Of a DNA stretch of 8,399 nt, positions 1 to 6,048 are shown in pieces; position 1 is the first letter of the stretch; every line of letters starts with the position of its first letter. The notes under the pieces are model-generated. The model was not told the DNA's origin and did not search any database. It saw only the letters and a list, made by a program, of their open reading frames with translations. The stretch comes from CBIFVZ01 sp966185765. Lineage in GTDB: Bacteria; Pseudomonadota; Gammaproteobacteria; Enterobacterales; Enterobacteriaceae. The DNA is taken from assembly GCA_966185765.1 (NCBI GenBank), contig CBIFVZ010000118.1, positions 1 to 8,399 on the forward strand. The letters are read 5' to 3'. Both the position numbers and the translations under genes were made by a program.

Positions 1-607
1 CAGAGCACGGCTTGATGCCGATACCGCAATGTTCCGGGAAGCGAATTTTCTTCACACCCATTTCATCACGCAGGAATTTAATCACTTTGGTTGCTTCGGC
101 ACTGTCTGCTTTCCACTCGATACCGGCGTAAATGTCTTCAGAGTTTTCACGGAAAATAACCATATCGGTTAGTTCCGGGTGCTTAACCGGGCTGGGAGTG
201 CCCTGATAGTAGCGCACCGGGCGCAGGCACACATACAGGTCCAACTCCTGGCGCAGAGCAACGTTCAGAGAACGAATACCGCCGCCCACTGGCGTGGTCA
301 ACGGACCTTTGATAGCAACGCGATACTCGCGAATCAGATCCAGCGTTTCAGCCGGTAGCCAGACATCCTGGCCATAAACCTGGGTAGATTTTTCCCCGGT
401 GAAGATTTCCATCCAGGAAATTTTGCGTTCACCGTTGTAAGCTTTCTGTACGGCGGCATCCACAACTTTCAGCATCGCTGGAGTCACATCGACACCGATG
501 CCATCCCCTTCAATGTAAGGGATTACAGGGTTGTTCGGCACATTCAGTTTGCCGTTTTGCAGGGTGATTTTCTGACCTTCCGCCGGAACAACTACTTTGC
601 TTTCCAT
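1..607 (-). CDS. icd: Isocitrate dehydrogenase (NADP+), N-terminal part, cut by window edge
   Basis: Cytosolic TCA-cycle enzyme that oxidatively decarboxylates isocitrate to 2-oxoglutarate, making NADPH. The minus strand from the ATG at 607 reads MESKVVVPAEGQKITLQNGK and continues nearly identical to E. coli Icd for 202 codons; the remaining half (416 aa in E. coli) lies beyond base 1. Visible active-site residues keep E. coli numbering: Ser113 (also the AceK phosphorylation site) in GGGIRSLN, Asn115, Arg119, Arg129, Arg153 and Tyr160. The start is supported by a strong ribosome-binding site, AAGGAGAGG, at 619-611. The gene is transcribed divergently from rluE, as in E. coli. No frameshift is seen in the part present. 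Identification is close to certain. Confidence 0.98.
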   Translation of the reverse strand, partial: MESKVVVPAEGQKITLQNGKLNVPNNPVIPYIEGDGIGVDVTPAMLKVVDAAVQKAYNGERKISWMEIFTGEKSTQVYGQDVWLPAETLDLIREYRVAIKGPLTTPVGGGIRSLNVALRQELDLYVCLRPVRYYQGTPSPVKHPELTDMVIFRENSEDIYAGIEWKADSAEATKVIKFLRDEMGVKKIRFPEHCGIGIKPCS

Positions 608-646
608 TCACCTCTCCTTCGAGCGCTTCTGATTTGCTACTGTTTT

Positions 647-675
647 TTGTTAATGATTTGTAATGAACCTGTCAA
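647..675 (-). promoter_or_regulatory. Candidate icd promoter with ArcA-like site
   Basis: On the minus strand a perfect -35 TTGACA (675-670) is followed after 17 nt by a weak -10, TAACAA (652-647), about 40 nt before the icd start. The plus-strand bases 649-656 read GTTAATGA, one mismatch from the ArcA core GTTAATTA. E. coli icd is known to be repressed by ArcA under anaerobic conditions, so the overlap makes sense, but the operator call rests on a short motif only. Confidence 0.5.
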
Positions 676-697
676 TACTACCTGACTTCTGGTTCGC

Positions 698-726
698 ATG
701 AAAGGCGGTTGTGATTTGGCTATAAT
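698..726 (+). promoter_or_regulatory. Candidate sigma-70 promoter for rluE
   Basis: A perfect -10 hexamer TATAAT sits at 721-726, with ATGAAA (4 of 6 matches to TTGACA) exactly 17 nt upstream at 698-703. Transcription would start near 733. Both upstream in-frame ATGs of rluE (698 and 725) fall inside the promoter elements, which argues that translation begins at the ATG at 755. Confidence 0.6.
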
Positions 727-754
727 GCGGCAATTGACCTCGTCTGAAAACACT

Positions 755-1387
755 ATGCGCAAACTTTCTTTGAAAAATCACAAGGTTGAACGATTCAGCC
801 AAAAGCGCTTGTCGCGCCGTCGCCCAACAGGGCCTGCACGTCTTGTGCTCTTTAACAAACCCTTTGATGTCCTGCCACAGTTCACCGACGAAGCCGGTCG
901 TCGTACGCTCAAGGACTATATCCCGGTGGCGGGCGTGTACGCCGCCGGGCGTCTGGACCGCGACAGTGAAGGGCTGCTGGTACTGACCAATGATGGCGCG
1001 CTACAGGCAAAACTTACACAACCGGGTAAGCGAACGGGTAAAATATATTACGTGCAGGTTGAAGGTGAGCCTGATGATAATGCCATTAATGCGCTGCGAA
1101 ACGGCGTTACACTTAACGATGGCCCCACGTTACCCGCAGGTGTCGAGCGCGTTGAGGAGCCTGCCTGGCTGTGGCCACGCACGCCACCTATCCGCGAACG
1201 TCAGTCTATTCCCACCCGTTGGTTGAAGATAACCCTCTATGAAGGCCGCAACCGCCAGGTCAGGCGCATGACTGCCCACGTCGGCTTCCCTACCCTGCGC
1301 CTGATTCGCTACGCGATGGGTCCGTATACGCTTGATGGGCTGGCAAACGGTGAATGGCGTGATATTGCATTGCCGGAGAAAAGCTAA
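755..1387 (+). CDS. rluE: 23S rRNA pseudouridine(2457) synthase RluE
   Basis: Converts U2457 of 23S rRNA to pseudouridine; member of the RsuA family. The chain has a basic N-terminus (MRKLSLKNHKVERFSQKR), LFNKPFDVLPQF, then the catalytic motif GRLDRDSEGLL with the active-site Asp at residue 68 of this start, and the family's C-terminal block EGRNRQVRRMTAHVGFPTLRL. As I recall it, E. coli RluE is annotated from the ATG corresponding to 725 (MRQL...), which here gives 220 aa. I prefer 755 (210 aa) because a TATAAT box covers 721-726 and would leave the 725 ATG outside the mRNA. Neither start has a good Shine-Dalgarno sequence. The stop overlaps the next start in TAATG, suggesting translational coupling. 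Function is very secure; the start is moderately so. Confidence 0.96.
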   Translation: MRKLSLKNHKVERFSQKRLSRRRPTGPARLVLFNKPFDVLPQFTDEAGRRTLKDYIPVAGVYAAGRLDRDSEGLLVLTNDGALQAKLTQPGKRTGKIYYVQVEGEPDDNAINALRNGVTLNDGPTLPAGVERVEEPAWLWPRTPPIRERQSIPTRWLKITLYEGRNRQVRRMTAHVGFPTLRLIRYAMGPYTLDGLANGEWRDIALPEKS

Positions 1388-1716
1388 TGAAAAAACGGCT
1401 GTCGCTCGTCCTGCTGCTTATGGTTTCAGCCGTTCAGGCTGCAAGCTTTGACTGTATTAAGGCCACTACGCCGGATGAAAAGACCATCTGTGCAAACCGC
1501 ACTCTTAATGATAAAGACGTGGAAATGGCGACACAGTATCGCTTCCTGACAGGGCTGTTCGCTATGGGTGGGCGTGGAGCCATGCAGGACAGGCAGCGAG
1601 CCTGGCTTGAGCAACGCAAGGTGTGTAAAAGCGACAGCAACTGCCTGAATAAACGCTACGATGAGCGTATTCGTGAGCTCAATGCTCTCTACGCCCACAT
1701 CGACAAGCCGCTATAA
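1387..1716 (+). CDS. Small secreted LprI-type (DUF1311) protein, putative lysozyme inhibitor
   Basis: A 109-aa protein with a classic Sec signal peptide: MKKR, hydrophobic core LSLVLLLMVSAV, and likely cleavage after VQA at residue 18. The mature part carries four cysteines (23, 35, 80, 86), probably two disulfides, and the pattern FDC-KA-EK-IC near the start with RQRAWL-R-C-C-Y--RI-EL near the end. This pattern is that of the DUF1311/LprI family (Pfam PF07007), named after a mycobacterial lysozyme inhibitor; most members are untested. A periplasmic location is inferred. Its ATG overlaps the rluE stop by one base (TAATG), with GGAG at 1375-1378, and nudJ starts 12 nt later, so it sits inside the operon. 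As I recall, E. coli K-12 has no gene between rluE and nudJ. Family call good, activity unknown. Confidence 0.85.
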   Translation: MKKRLSLVLLLMVSAVQAASFDCIKATTPDEKTICANRTLNDKDVEMATQYRFLTGLFAMGGRGAMQDRQRAWLEQRKVCKSDSNCLNKRYDERIRELNALYAHIDKPL

Positions 1717-1728
1717 AAGGAGCCTTCC

Positions 1729-2187
1729 GTGTTTAAACCGCATGTTACCGTCGCCTGTATAGTACAAGCCCAGGGTAAATTTCTGATTGTGGAAGAAACC
1801 ATCAACGGCAAAGCGTTGTGGAACCAGCCAGCGGGCCATCTTGAAGCCAATGAAACGCTTGTACAGGCAGCCCGACGCGAGTTGTGGGAAGAAACCGGTA
1901 TTCACGCCGAACCACAGACCTTTATTCGGTTACACCAGTGGATTGCTCCCGACCAGACGCCGTTTCTGCGCTTTCTTTTTGCTATTGACCTGCCTGAACT
2001 GCTGCCCACAGAACCACACGACAGCGACATTGACTGCTGTCACTGGCTCAGTGCCGAACAAATCTTACAGGCCACCAACCTACGCTCGGCACTGGTGGCG
2101 GAAAGCGTGCGCTGCTATCACCAGCCGCAGCGTTACCCACTTGAGCTGCTGAGTGCATTTAACTGGCCGTTTACAGGGGATGCCTGA
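1729..2187 (+). CDS. nudJ: Nudix phosphohydrolase NudJ (HMP-PP / nucleoside phosphate hydrolase)
   Basis: A 152-aa cytosolic Nudix enzyme, matching the E. coli protein of about 153 aa. In E. coli NudJ (YmfB) hydrolyses hydroxymethylpyrimidine pyrophosphate, a thiamine precursor, and also nucleoside di- and triphosphates and thiamine pyrophosphate. The Nudix box GX5EX7REUXEEXGU is complete: Gly36, Glu42, Arg50-Glu51, Glu54-Glu55, Gly57-Ile58. Further landmarks are NGKALWNQPAGHLE and QWIAPDQTPFLRFLF. Translation starts at GTG (1729), supported by AAAGGAG at 1716-1722, which overlaps the stop of the preceding gene. The mnmA start follows after 56 nt, and a promoter for mnmA overlaps the end of nudJ. 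No oddities beyond the GTG start. Confidence 0.96.
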   Translation: MFKPHVTVACIVQAQGKFLIVEETINGKALWNQPAGHLEANETLVQAARRELWEETGIHAEPQTFIRLHQWIAPDQTPFLRFLFAIDLPELLPTEPHDSDIDCCHWLSAEQILQATNLRSALVAESVRCYHQPQRYPLELLSAFNWPFTGDA

Positions 2188-2196
2188 GACGGCATC
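2179..2196 (+). repeat. Inverted repeat across the nudJ stop codon
   Basis: GATGCC (2179-2184) and GGCATC (2191-2196) form a perfect 6-bp stem with a 6-nt loop containing the nudJ TGA. No T run follows, so it is not an intrinsic terminator. It lies over the -35 region of the mnmA promoter candidate and could be an mRNA hairpin or an operator; neither is shown. Confidence 0.4.
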
Positions 2197-2208
2197 GCAT
2201 GCTAGAAT
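2180..2208 (+). promoter_or_regulatory. Candidate mnmA promoter (extended -10)
   Basis: TGCTAGAAT at 2200-2208 is a full extended -10 (TGn plus TAGAAT, 5 of 6). The -35 at 17-nt spacing, ATGCCT (2180-2185), is weak, as is usual for extended -10 promoters. Transcription would begin near 2215, about 29 nt before the mnmA start at 2244, and would exclude the in-frame ATG at 2199. Confidence 0.55.
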
Positions 2209-2243
2209 ATGCCGCCTCTGAAGTTCAATGCGTGAGTAATTCC

Positions 2244-3344
2244 ATGTCAGCCAGTACCAAAAAAGTTATCGTCGGCATGTCCGGCGGCGTCGATTCTTCC
2301 GTTTCTGCGTATCTGCTCCAACAGCAGGGTTATCACGTGGAAGGCCTGTTCATGAAGAACTGGGAAGAAGATGACGGCGAAGAGTACTGCACTGCGGCAG
2401 CCGATCTGGCAGACGCGCAGGCGGTCTGCGATAAACTCGGCATTGAACTGCACACTGTAAACTTTGCCGCAGAATACTGGGACAACGTATTCGAGCTTTT
2501 TCTGGCTGAATATAAAGCCGGGCGTACACCAAACCCCGATATTCTGTGCAATAAAGAAATCAAATTTAAAGCCTTTCTGGAATTCGCCGCCGAGGATCTG
2601 GGGGCAGATTACATCGCCACCGGTCATTATGTGCGCCGCCAGGATGTAGATGGGAAAAGCCGCTTACTGCGCGGCCTTGATGGTAATAAAGATCAAAGCT
2701 ACTTCCTGTACACACTCGGCCATGAACAAATCGCCCAGAGTCTGTTTCCGGTGGGTGAACTTGAGAAACCAGAAGTGCGCCGCATCGCCGAAGAGCTCGA
2801 CCTTATCACGGCAAAGAAAAAAGACTCCACCGGTATCTGCTTTATTGGTGAGCGCAAGTTCCGTGACTTCCTGGGCCGTTATCTGCCAGCTCAACCTGGT
2901 AAAATCATCACTGTGGACGGTGATGAAGTGGGTGAGCATCAGGGGCTGATGTATCACACACTCGGTCAGCGCAAAGGGCTGGGTATTGGTGGTACTAAAG
3001 AAGGCAGTGAAGACCCGTGGTATGTGGTCGATAAAGACGTTGAAAACAATATTCTGATAGTGGCGCAGGGCCACGATCACCCGCGGCTCATGTCCGTTGG
3101 TCTGGTGGCTCGCCAGCTTCATTGGGTCGCTCGTGAACCGCTGACGGCTCGGCTTCGCTGTACGGTAAAAACCCGCTATCGCCAGACCGATATTCCCTGC
3201 ACTGTGACGCCAGTGGATAACGACTGTATCGATGTTCGCTTTGATGAGCCAGTTGCTGCCGTCACGCCAGGACAATCGGCGGTCTTCTACCTCGACGAGG
3301 TTTGCCTCGGCGGTGGAATTATTGAACAGCGCATTGCGCTGTAA
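2244..3344 (+). CDS. mnmA: tRNA-specific 2-thiouridylase MnmA
   Basis: Adds sulfur to C2 of the wobble uridine U34 in tRNA-Lys, tRNA-Glu and tRNA-Gln, taking ATP and persulfide sulfur relayed from IscS through the Tus proteins. From ATG 2244 the product is 366 aa (E. coli 368). It carries the ATP PP-loop SGGVDSS (residues 13-19), the nucleophile Cys102 in NPDILCNKEIKF and the persulfide-forming Cys199 in DSTGICFIGERKF, at the same numbers as in E. coli, followed by the HTLGQRKGLGIGG segment. An in-frame ATG at 2199 would add 15 residues, but it lies inside the probable -10 region and has no family support. The ribosome-binding site before 2244 is weak. hflD follows after 23 nt. Confidence 0.98.
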   Translation: MSASTKKVIVGMSGGVDSSVSAYLLQQQGYHVEGLFMKNWEEDDGEEYCTAAADLADAQAVCDKLGIELHTVNFAAEYWDNVFELFLAEYKAGRTPNPDILCNKEIKFKAFLEFAAEDLGADYIATGHYVRRQDVDGKSRLLRGLDGNKDQSYFLYTLGHEQIAQSLFPVGELEKPEVRRIAEELDLITAKKKDSTGICFIGERKFRDFLGRYLPAQPGKIITVDGDEVGEHQGLMYHTLGQRKGLGIGGTKEGSEDPWYVVDKDVENNILIVAQGHDHPRLMSVGLVARQLHWVAREPLTARLRCTVKTRYRQTDIPCTVTPVDNDCIDVRFDEPVAAVTPGQSAVFYLDEVCLGGGIIEQRIAL

Positions 3345-3367
3345 TTTGCACACAGGAAGGAGTTTGC

Positions 3368-3997
3368 GTGTCTAAAAACTATCACGATATTACGCTGGCG
3401 CTGGCGGGAATCTGCCAGTCGGCGCGCCTGGTTCAGCAACTGGCGCACCAGGGGCACTGTGATTCAGATGCTCTGCACGTCTCGCTCAACAGCGTAATTG
3501 ATCTTAGTCCAGACTCCACCCTCGCCGTCTTTGGCGGCAGTGTCGCCAATCTTAAACTCGGGCTGGAAACGCTCTTAAGCGTGCTAAATGCTGGTCAACG
3601 CCAGGGGTTGAGCGCCGAGCTGACACGCTACACGCTTAGTCTGATGGTGCTTGAGCGCAAGCTTCACGCCAGCAAAGGCGCGCTTGATACGCTTGGTAAT
3701 CGCATCGCCGGGCTACAGCGCCAGCTCGACCATTTTGACCTGGAATCCGACACGCTCATGAATGCCATGGCGGGTATTTATGTCGATGTTATCAGCACAC
3801 TGGGACCGCGTATCCAGGTTACCGGCTCACCTGCTGTGCTGCAAAGTTCACAGGTCCAGGCCAAAGTCCGTGCTACGCTGCTGGCCGGTATTCGCGCAGC
3901 GGTGCTGTGGCACCAGGTGGGCGGTGGACGCCTGCAACTAATGTTTTCCCGTGGTCGCCTGTGCTCACAGGCCAAACAAATTCTTGCTCATTGTTAA
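3368..3997 (+). CDS. hflD: High frequency lysogenization protein HflD
   Basis: A 209-aa protein (E. coli 213) that is mostly helical by composition and matches HflD across its length, for example KNYHDITLALAGICQSARLVQQLAHQGHC, ELTRYTLSLMVLERKL and LGPRIQVTGSPAVLQSSQVQAKVRATLLAGIRAAVLWHQVGGGRLQLMFSR. In E. coli HflD is a peripheral inner-membrane protein that binds phage lambda CII and lowers lysogeny; its ordinary host role is not settled. The start is GTG (3368) with the strong site AGGAAGGAG at 3354-3362 just upstream. The C-terminus is about four residues shorter than in E. coli. It lies 23 nt after mnmA and 17 nt before purB, consistent with co-transcription. Confidence 0.95.
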   Translation: MSKNYHDITLALAGICQSARLVQQLAHQGHCDSDALHVSLNSVIDLSPDSTLAVFGGSVANLKLGLETLLSVLNAGQRQGLSAELTRYTLSLMVLERKLHASKGALDTLGNRIAGLQRQLDHFDLESDTLMNAMAGIYVDVISTLGPRIQVTGSPAVLQSSQVQAKVRATLLAGIRAAVLWHQVGGGRLQLMFSRGRLCSQAKQILAHC

Positions 3998-4014
3998 CCT
4001 CCCAGGAGTAACTG

Positions 4015-5385
4015 ATGGAATTATCCTCACTGACCGCCGTTTCCCCCGTTGATGGACGCTACGGCGATAAAGTCAGCGCGCTTCGCACCATTTTCAGCGA
4101 ATTCGGCCTGCTTAAATTTCGCGTGCAGGTTGAAGTCCGCTGGTTGCAGAAGCTGGCCGCACACGCCGCAGTCAAGGAAGTTCCTGCTTTTGATGCCCAC
4201 GCAAACGATTTCCTTGATGCTGTCGTGCGTGATTTTAGCGAAGAAGACGCCGCGCGCATTAAAACAATAGAGCGTACGACCAATCATGACGTCAAAGCAG
4301 TCGAATACTTTCTGAAAGAGAAAGTAGCCCAGGTACCGGCGCTACACGCAGTATCTGAATTCATTCATTTCGCCTGTACCTCAGAAGACATCAACAATCT
4401 GTCCCATGCGCTGATGCTGAAAACTGCCCGCGAAGACGTGGTTCTGCCCTACTGGCGCAAGCTTATTGATGCGGTGAAAGAGTTGTCTCAGCAGTATCGC
4501 GACATCCCGCTGCTCTCTCGCACTCATGGTCAGCCTGCAACACCATCGACGATGGGCAAAGAGATGGCGAATGTGGCTTACCGCATGGAGCGACAGTTCC
4601 GCCAGCTCGAACAGGTTGAGATCCTCGGTAAAATCAACGGCGCCGTTGGTAACTATAATGCCCACCTGGCCGCTTATCCGGAAGTGGACTGGCATCAGTT
4701 CAGTGAAGAGTTTGTGACTTCTCTGGGCATTCAGTGGAACCCCTACACCACCCAGATTGAGCCGCACGACTATATTGCGGAGTTGTTCGACTGCATCGCG
4801 CGCTTTAACACCATCCTCATCGATTTTGACCGCGACGTATGGGGTTATATCGCGCTTAACCACTTTAAGCAGAAAACCATCGCCGGTGAAATTGGCTCTT
4901 CTACTATGCCCCACAAGGTCAACCCGATTGACTTTGAAAACTCCGAAGGCAATCTTGGTCTTGCTAATGCTGTGCTGCAACACCTGGCAAGCAAGCTGCC
5001 GGTATCGCGCTGGCAGCGTGACCTCACGGACTCCACGGTGCTGCGTAACCTCGGCGTTGGTGTTGGCTACGCGCTTATCGCTTACCAGTCCACGCTTAAG
5101 GGCGTGAGTAAGCTGGAAGTCAATCGCGACCGTCTGCTCGATGAACTGGATCACAACTGGGAAGTGCTGGCCGAGCCGATTCAGACTGTGATGCGCCGTT
5201 ACGGCATTGAGAAGCCGTATGAAAAGCTTAAAGAGTTAACGCGCGGCAAGCGCGTAGACGCGGAAGGTATGAAGCAGTTTATTGATAGCCTGGAACTGCC
5301 TGAAGCAGAAAAAACACGCCTGAAAGCAATGACGCCTGCCAATTACATTGGCCGCGCCATACAAATGGTCGATGAACTGAAATAA
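4015..5385 (+). CDS. purB: Adenylosuccinate lyase
   Basis: Cytosolic enzyme of purine synthesis acting twice: SAICAR to AICAR plus fumarate, and adenylosuccinate to AMP plus fumarate. The product is 456 aa, the same length as in E. coli, and nearly identical along most of its length. The fumarase/aspartase superfamily signature GSSTMPHKVNP is at 294-304, containing the catalytic Ser295, and the acid His171 is in SRTHGQPATP. TSEDINN (122-128) and RWQRDLTDSTVLRN are also present. ATG 4015 follows AGGAG at 4004-4008. A perfect PurR-type operator lies inside the gene at 4199-4214, as known in E. coli, where PurR bound there blocks elongating polymerase. A GC-rich stem-loop follows the stop. Certain identification. 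Confidence 0.99.
   Translation: MELSSLTAVSPVDGRYGDKVSALRTIFSEFGLLKFRVQVEVRWLQKLAAHAAVKEVPAFDAHANDFLDAVVRDFSEEDAARIKTIERTTNHDVKAVEYFLKEKVAQVPALHAVSEFIHFACTSEDINNLSHALMLKTAREDVVLPYWRKLIDAVKELSQQYRDIPLLSRTHGQPATPSTMGKEMANVAYRMERQFRQLEQVEILGKINGAVGNYNAHLAAYPEVDWHQFSEEFVTSLGIQWNPYTTQIEPHDYIAELFDCIARFNTILIDFDRDVWGYIALNHFKQKTIAGEIGSSTMPHKVNPIDFENSEGNLGLANAVLQHLASKLPVSRWQRDLTDSTVLRNLGVGVGYALIAYQSTLKGVSKLEVNRDRLLDELDHNWEVLAEPIQTVMRRYGIEKPYEKLKELTRGKRVDAEGMKQFIDSLELPEAEKTRLKAMTPANYIGRAIQMVDELK
4199..4214 (+). promoter_or_regulatory. PurR operator inside purB
   Basis: ACGCAAACGATTTCCT matches the PurR consensus ANGCAANCGNTTNCNT at every fixed position. It covers codons 62-67 of purB, the position described for the E. 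coli purB operator, where PurR represses by roadblock rather than by covering the promoter. Binding here is inferred from the match and position. Confidence 0.85.
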
Positions 5386-5400
5386 TCGTAACCGTAAACG

Positions 5401-5426
5401 GAGCCGGTCACTGACCGGCTCTTATA
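5401..5426 (+). terminator. Stem-loop terminator after purB
   Basis: GAGCCGGTCA (5401-5410) and TGACCGGCTC (5412-5421) are perfect complements with one base between, giving a stem of about 8 bp with a small loop, 15 nt after the purB stop. The following tract is only TTATAG, so termination may be incomplete. It is the obvious end of the purB transcript. Confidence 0.65.
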
Positions 5427-5541
5427 GCAAATCTGGTATGCGTTAGTGTAGTTGCCGACACATTTGCCGCTATGTTCAATACGCAAAATAATGTGTTAAC
5501 GAGTTGTAACCCCCTGCATTACTCAAACGCTACCTACTCTG

Positions 5542-5573
5542 TATGCTCCTGATTTATTTACAACTGGAGCATA
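5542..5573. repeat. 8-bp inverted repeat, possible operator
   Basis: TATGCTCC (5542-5549) and GGAGCATA (5566-5573) are perfect complements separated by 16 nt. The left arm overlaps TGTATGCT (5540-5547), which matches the sigma-S extended -10 pattern KCTAYRCT at 7 of 8 positions. A dimeric regulator site over a promoter is possible; nothing proves it. Confidence 0.4.
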
Positions 5574-5674
5574 AAATACATCAAAAAATAAATACCCTGG
5601 CCTCATCATTTTTCATAAACATTTTTCTCAAGCCATTTTTACCTTCATTTCTCCATCCAGGCCTCAACTCTCAA

Positions 5675-5697
5675 AATAATAACAAATTGTTATTATT
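5675..5697. repeat. 23-nt near-perfect AT-rich palindrome
   Basis: AATAATAACAA (5675-5685) is mirrored exactly by TTGTTATTATT (5687-5697) around a single central A. All 22 arm bases pair. It lies in the middle of the AT-rich spacer about 350 nt before yciF and has no GC-rich stem, so a DNA-binding site, cruciform or H-NS/IHF-type structural site is more likely than a terminator. Confidence 0.55.
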
Positions 5698-5970
5698 GAA
5701 ATATGAAATCACTAGCGTAATTGCTAAAAATATCAAGCGAAGCCGCAACTATTGTAATCATTTTCGTGATGCCTTTTTTAAATCAATTGAGTGTAAAACC
5801 GTTTCACAACTCGCCACATGACATATTTTACAATGCCGTTTTGCTAACGCTTAACTTACACTTCACTGAGTCTTCAACATAAAGCCCGCTTCATCTAAAA
5901 TTTTTAATAGATATCTCGCGCAAAAAATAATTAGATTAATCTCAATAAATAATAAATGAAGAATATTTGT

Positions 5971-5978
5971 TCTACGCT
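5971..5978 (+). promoter_or_regulatory. Sigma-S-like extended -10 for the yciF-yciE-katN genes
   Basis: TCTACGCT matches the sigma-S -10 pattern KCTAYRCT at all eight positions, including the characteristic C at -13 (5972). No -35 is recognisable, as is common for RpoS promoters. Transcription would start near 5985, giving a leader of about 64 nt before yciF. The homologous Salmonella operon is RpoS-dependent, which supports the call. Confidence 0.55.
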
Positions 5979-6048
5979 ATTAATGATTATGCATGAGTGC
6001 AAACGTTGCTCTTTCATTTCATGGTATTGATATTTTGCGGAGATATTT

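Larger units (their letters stand above)
5422..6048. other. Long AT-rich intergenic region between purB and yciF
   Basis: No convincing gene. Bases 5422-5540 have ordinary composition; 5581-6000 contain 131 G or C in 420 (31%), against about 50% in sampled stretches of purB and hflD. The region contains a TTGCCG direct repeat (5452-5457 and 5464-5469), an 8-bp inverted repeat (5542-5573), a 23-nt palindrome (5675-5697), the 10-bp palindrome AGATTAATCT (5933-5942) and a sigma-S-like -10 (5971-5978). Low G+C beside a stress operon suggests H-NS-type silencing and horizontal origin, which is inference. In E. coli and Salmonella phoP begins directly after purB, so this is a break in the usual gene order. 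Confidence 0.7.

Noticed and set aside
1..607. Possible prophage attachment at icd
   Set aside because: Phages such as e14 integrate in the 3' end of icd, which is outside this window; nothing phage-like is seen here.
2199..2243. Upstream ATG that would lengthen MnmA by 15 residues
   Set aside because: It overlaps the extended -10 region, lacks a ribosome-binding site, and E. coli MnmA begins at the position equivalent to 2244.
2664..3353. Antisense open frame (229 codons) within mnmA
   Set aside because: Shadow of mnmA; the plus-strand protein is fully conserved and the antisense product resembles nothing known.
4381..5154. Long antisense open frame (257 codons) within purB
   Set aside because: Shadow of the strongly conserved purB frame; no start signals and no recognisable protein features.
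5543..5821. Open frame of 92 codons on the plus strand in the AT-rich spacer
   Set aside because: No ribosome-binding site, low-complexity Lys/Asn/Leu/Ile-rich product, no recognisable family, and it runs straight through the 23-nt palindrome and starts within an inverted repeat. Best explained by AT-rich composition.
5956..6030. Short 24-codon frame overlapping the sigma-S-like -10
   Set aside because: No ribosome-binding site, and its start would lie upstream of the likely transcription start.
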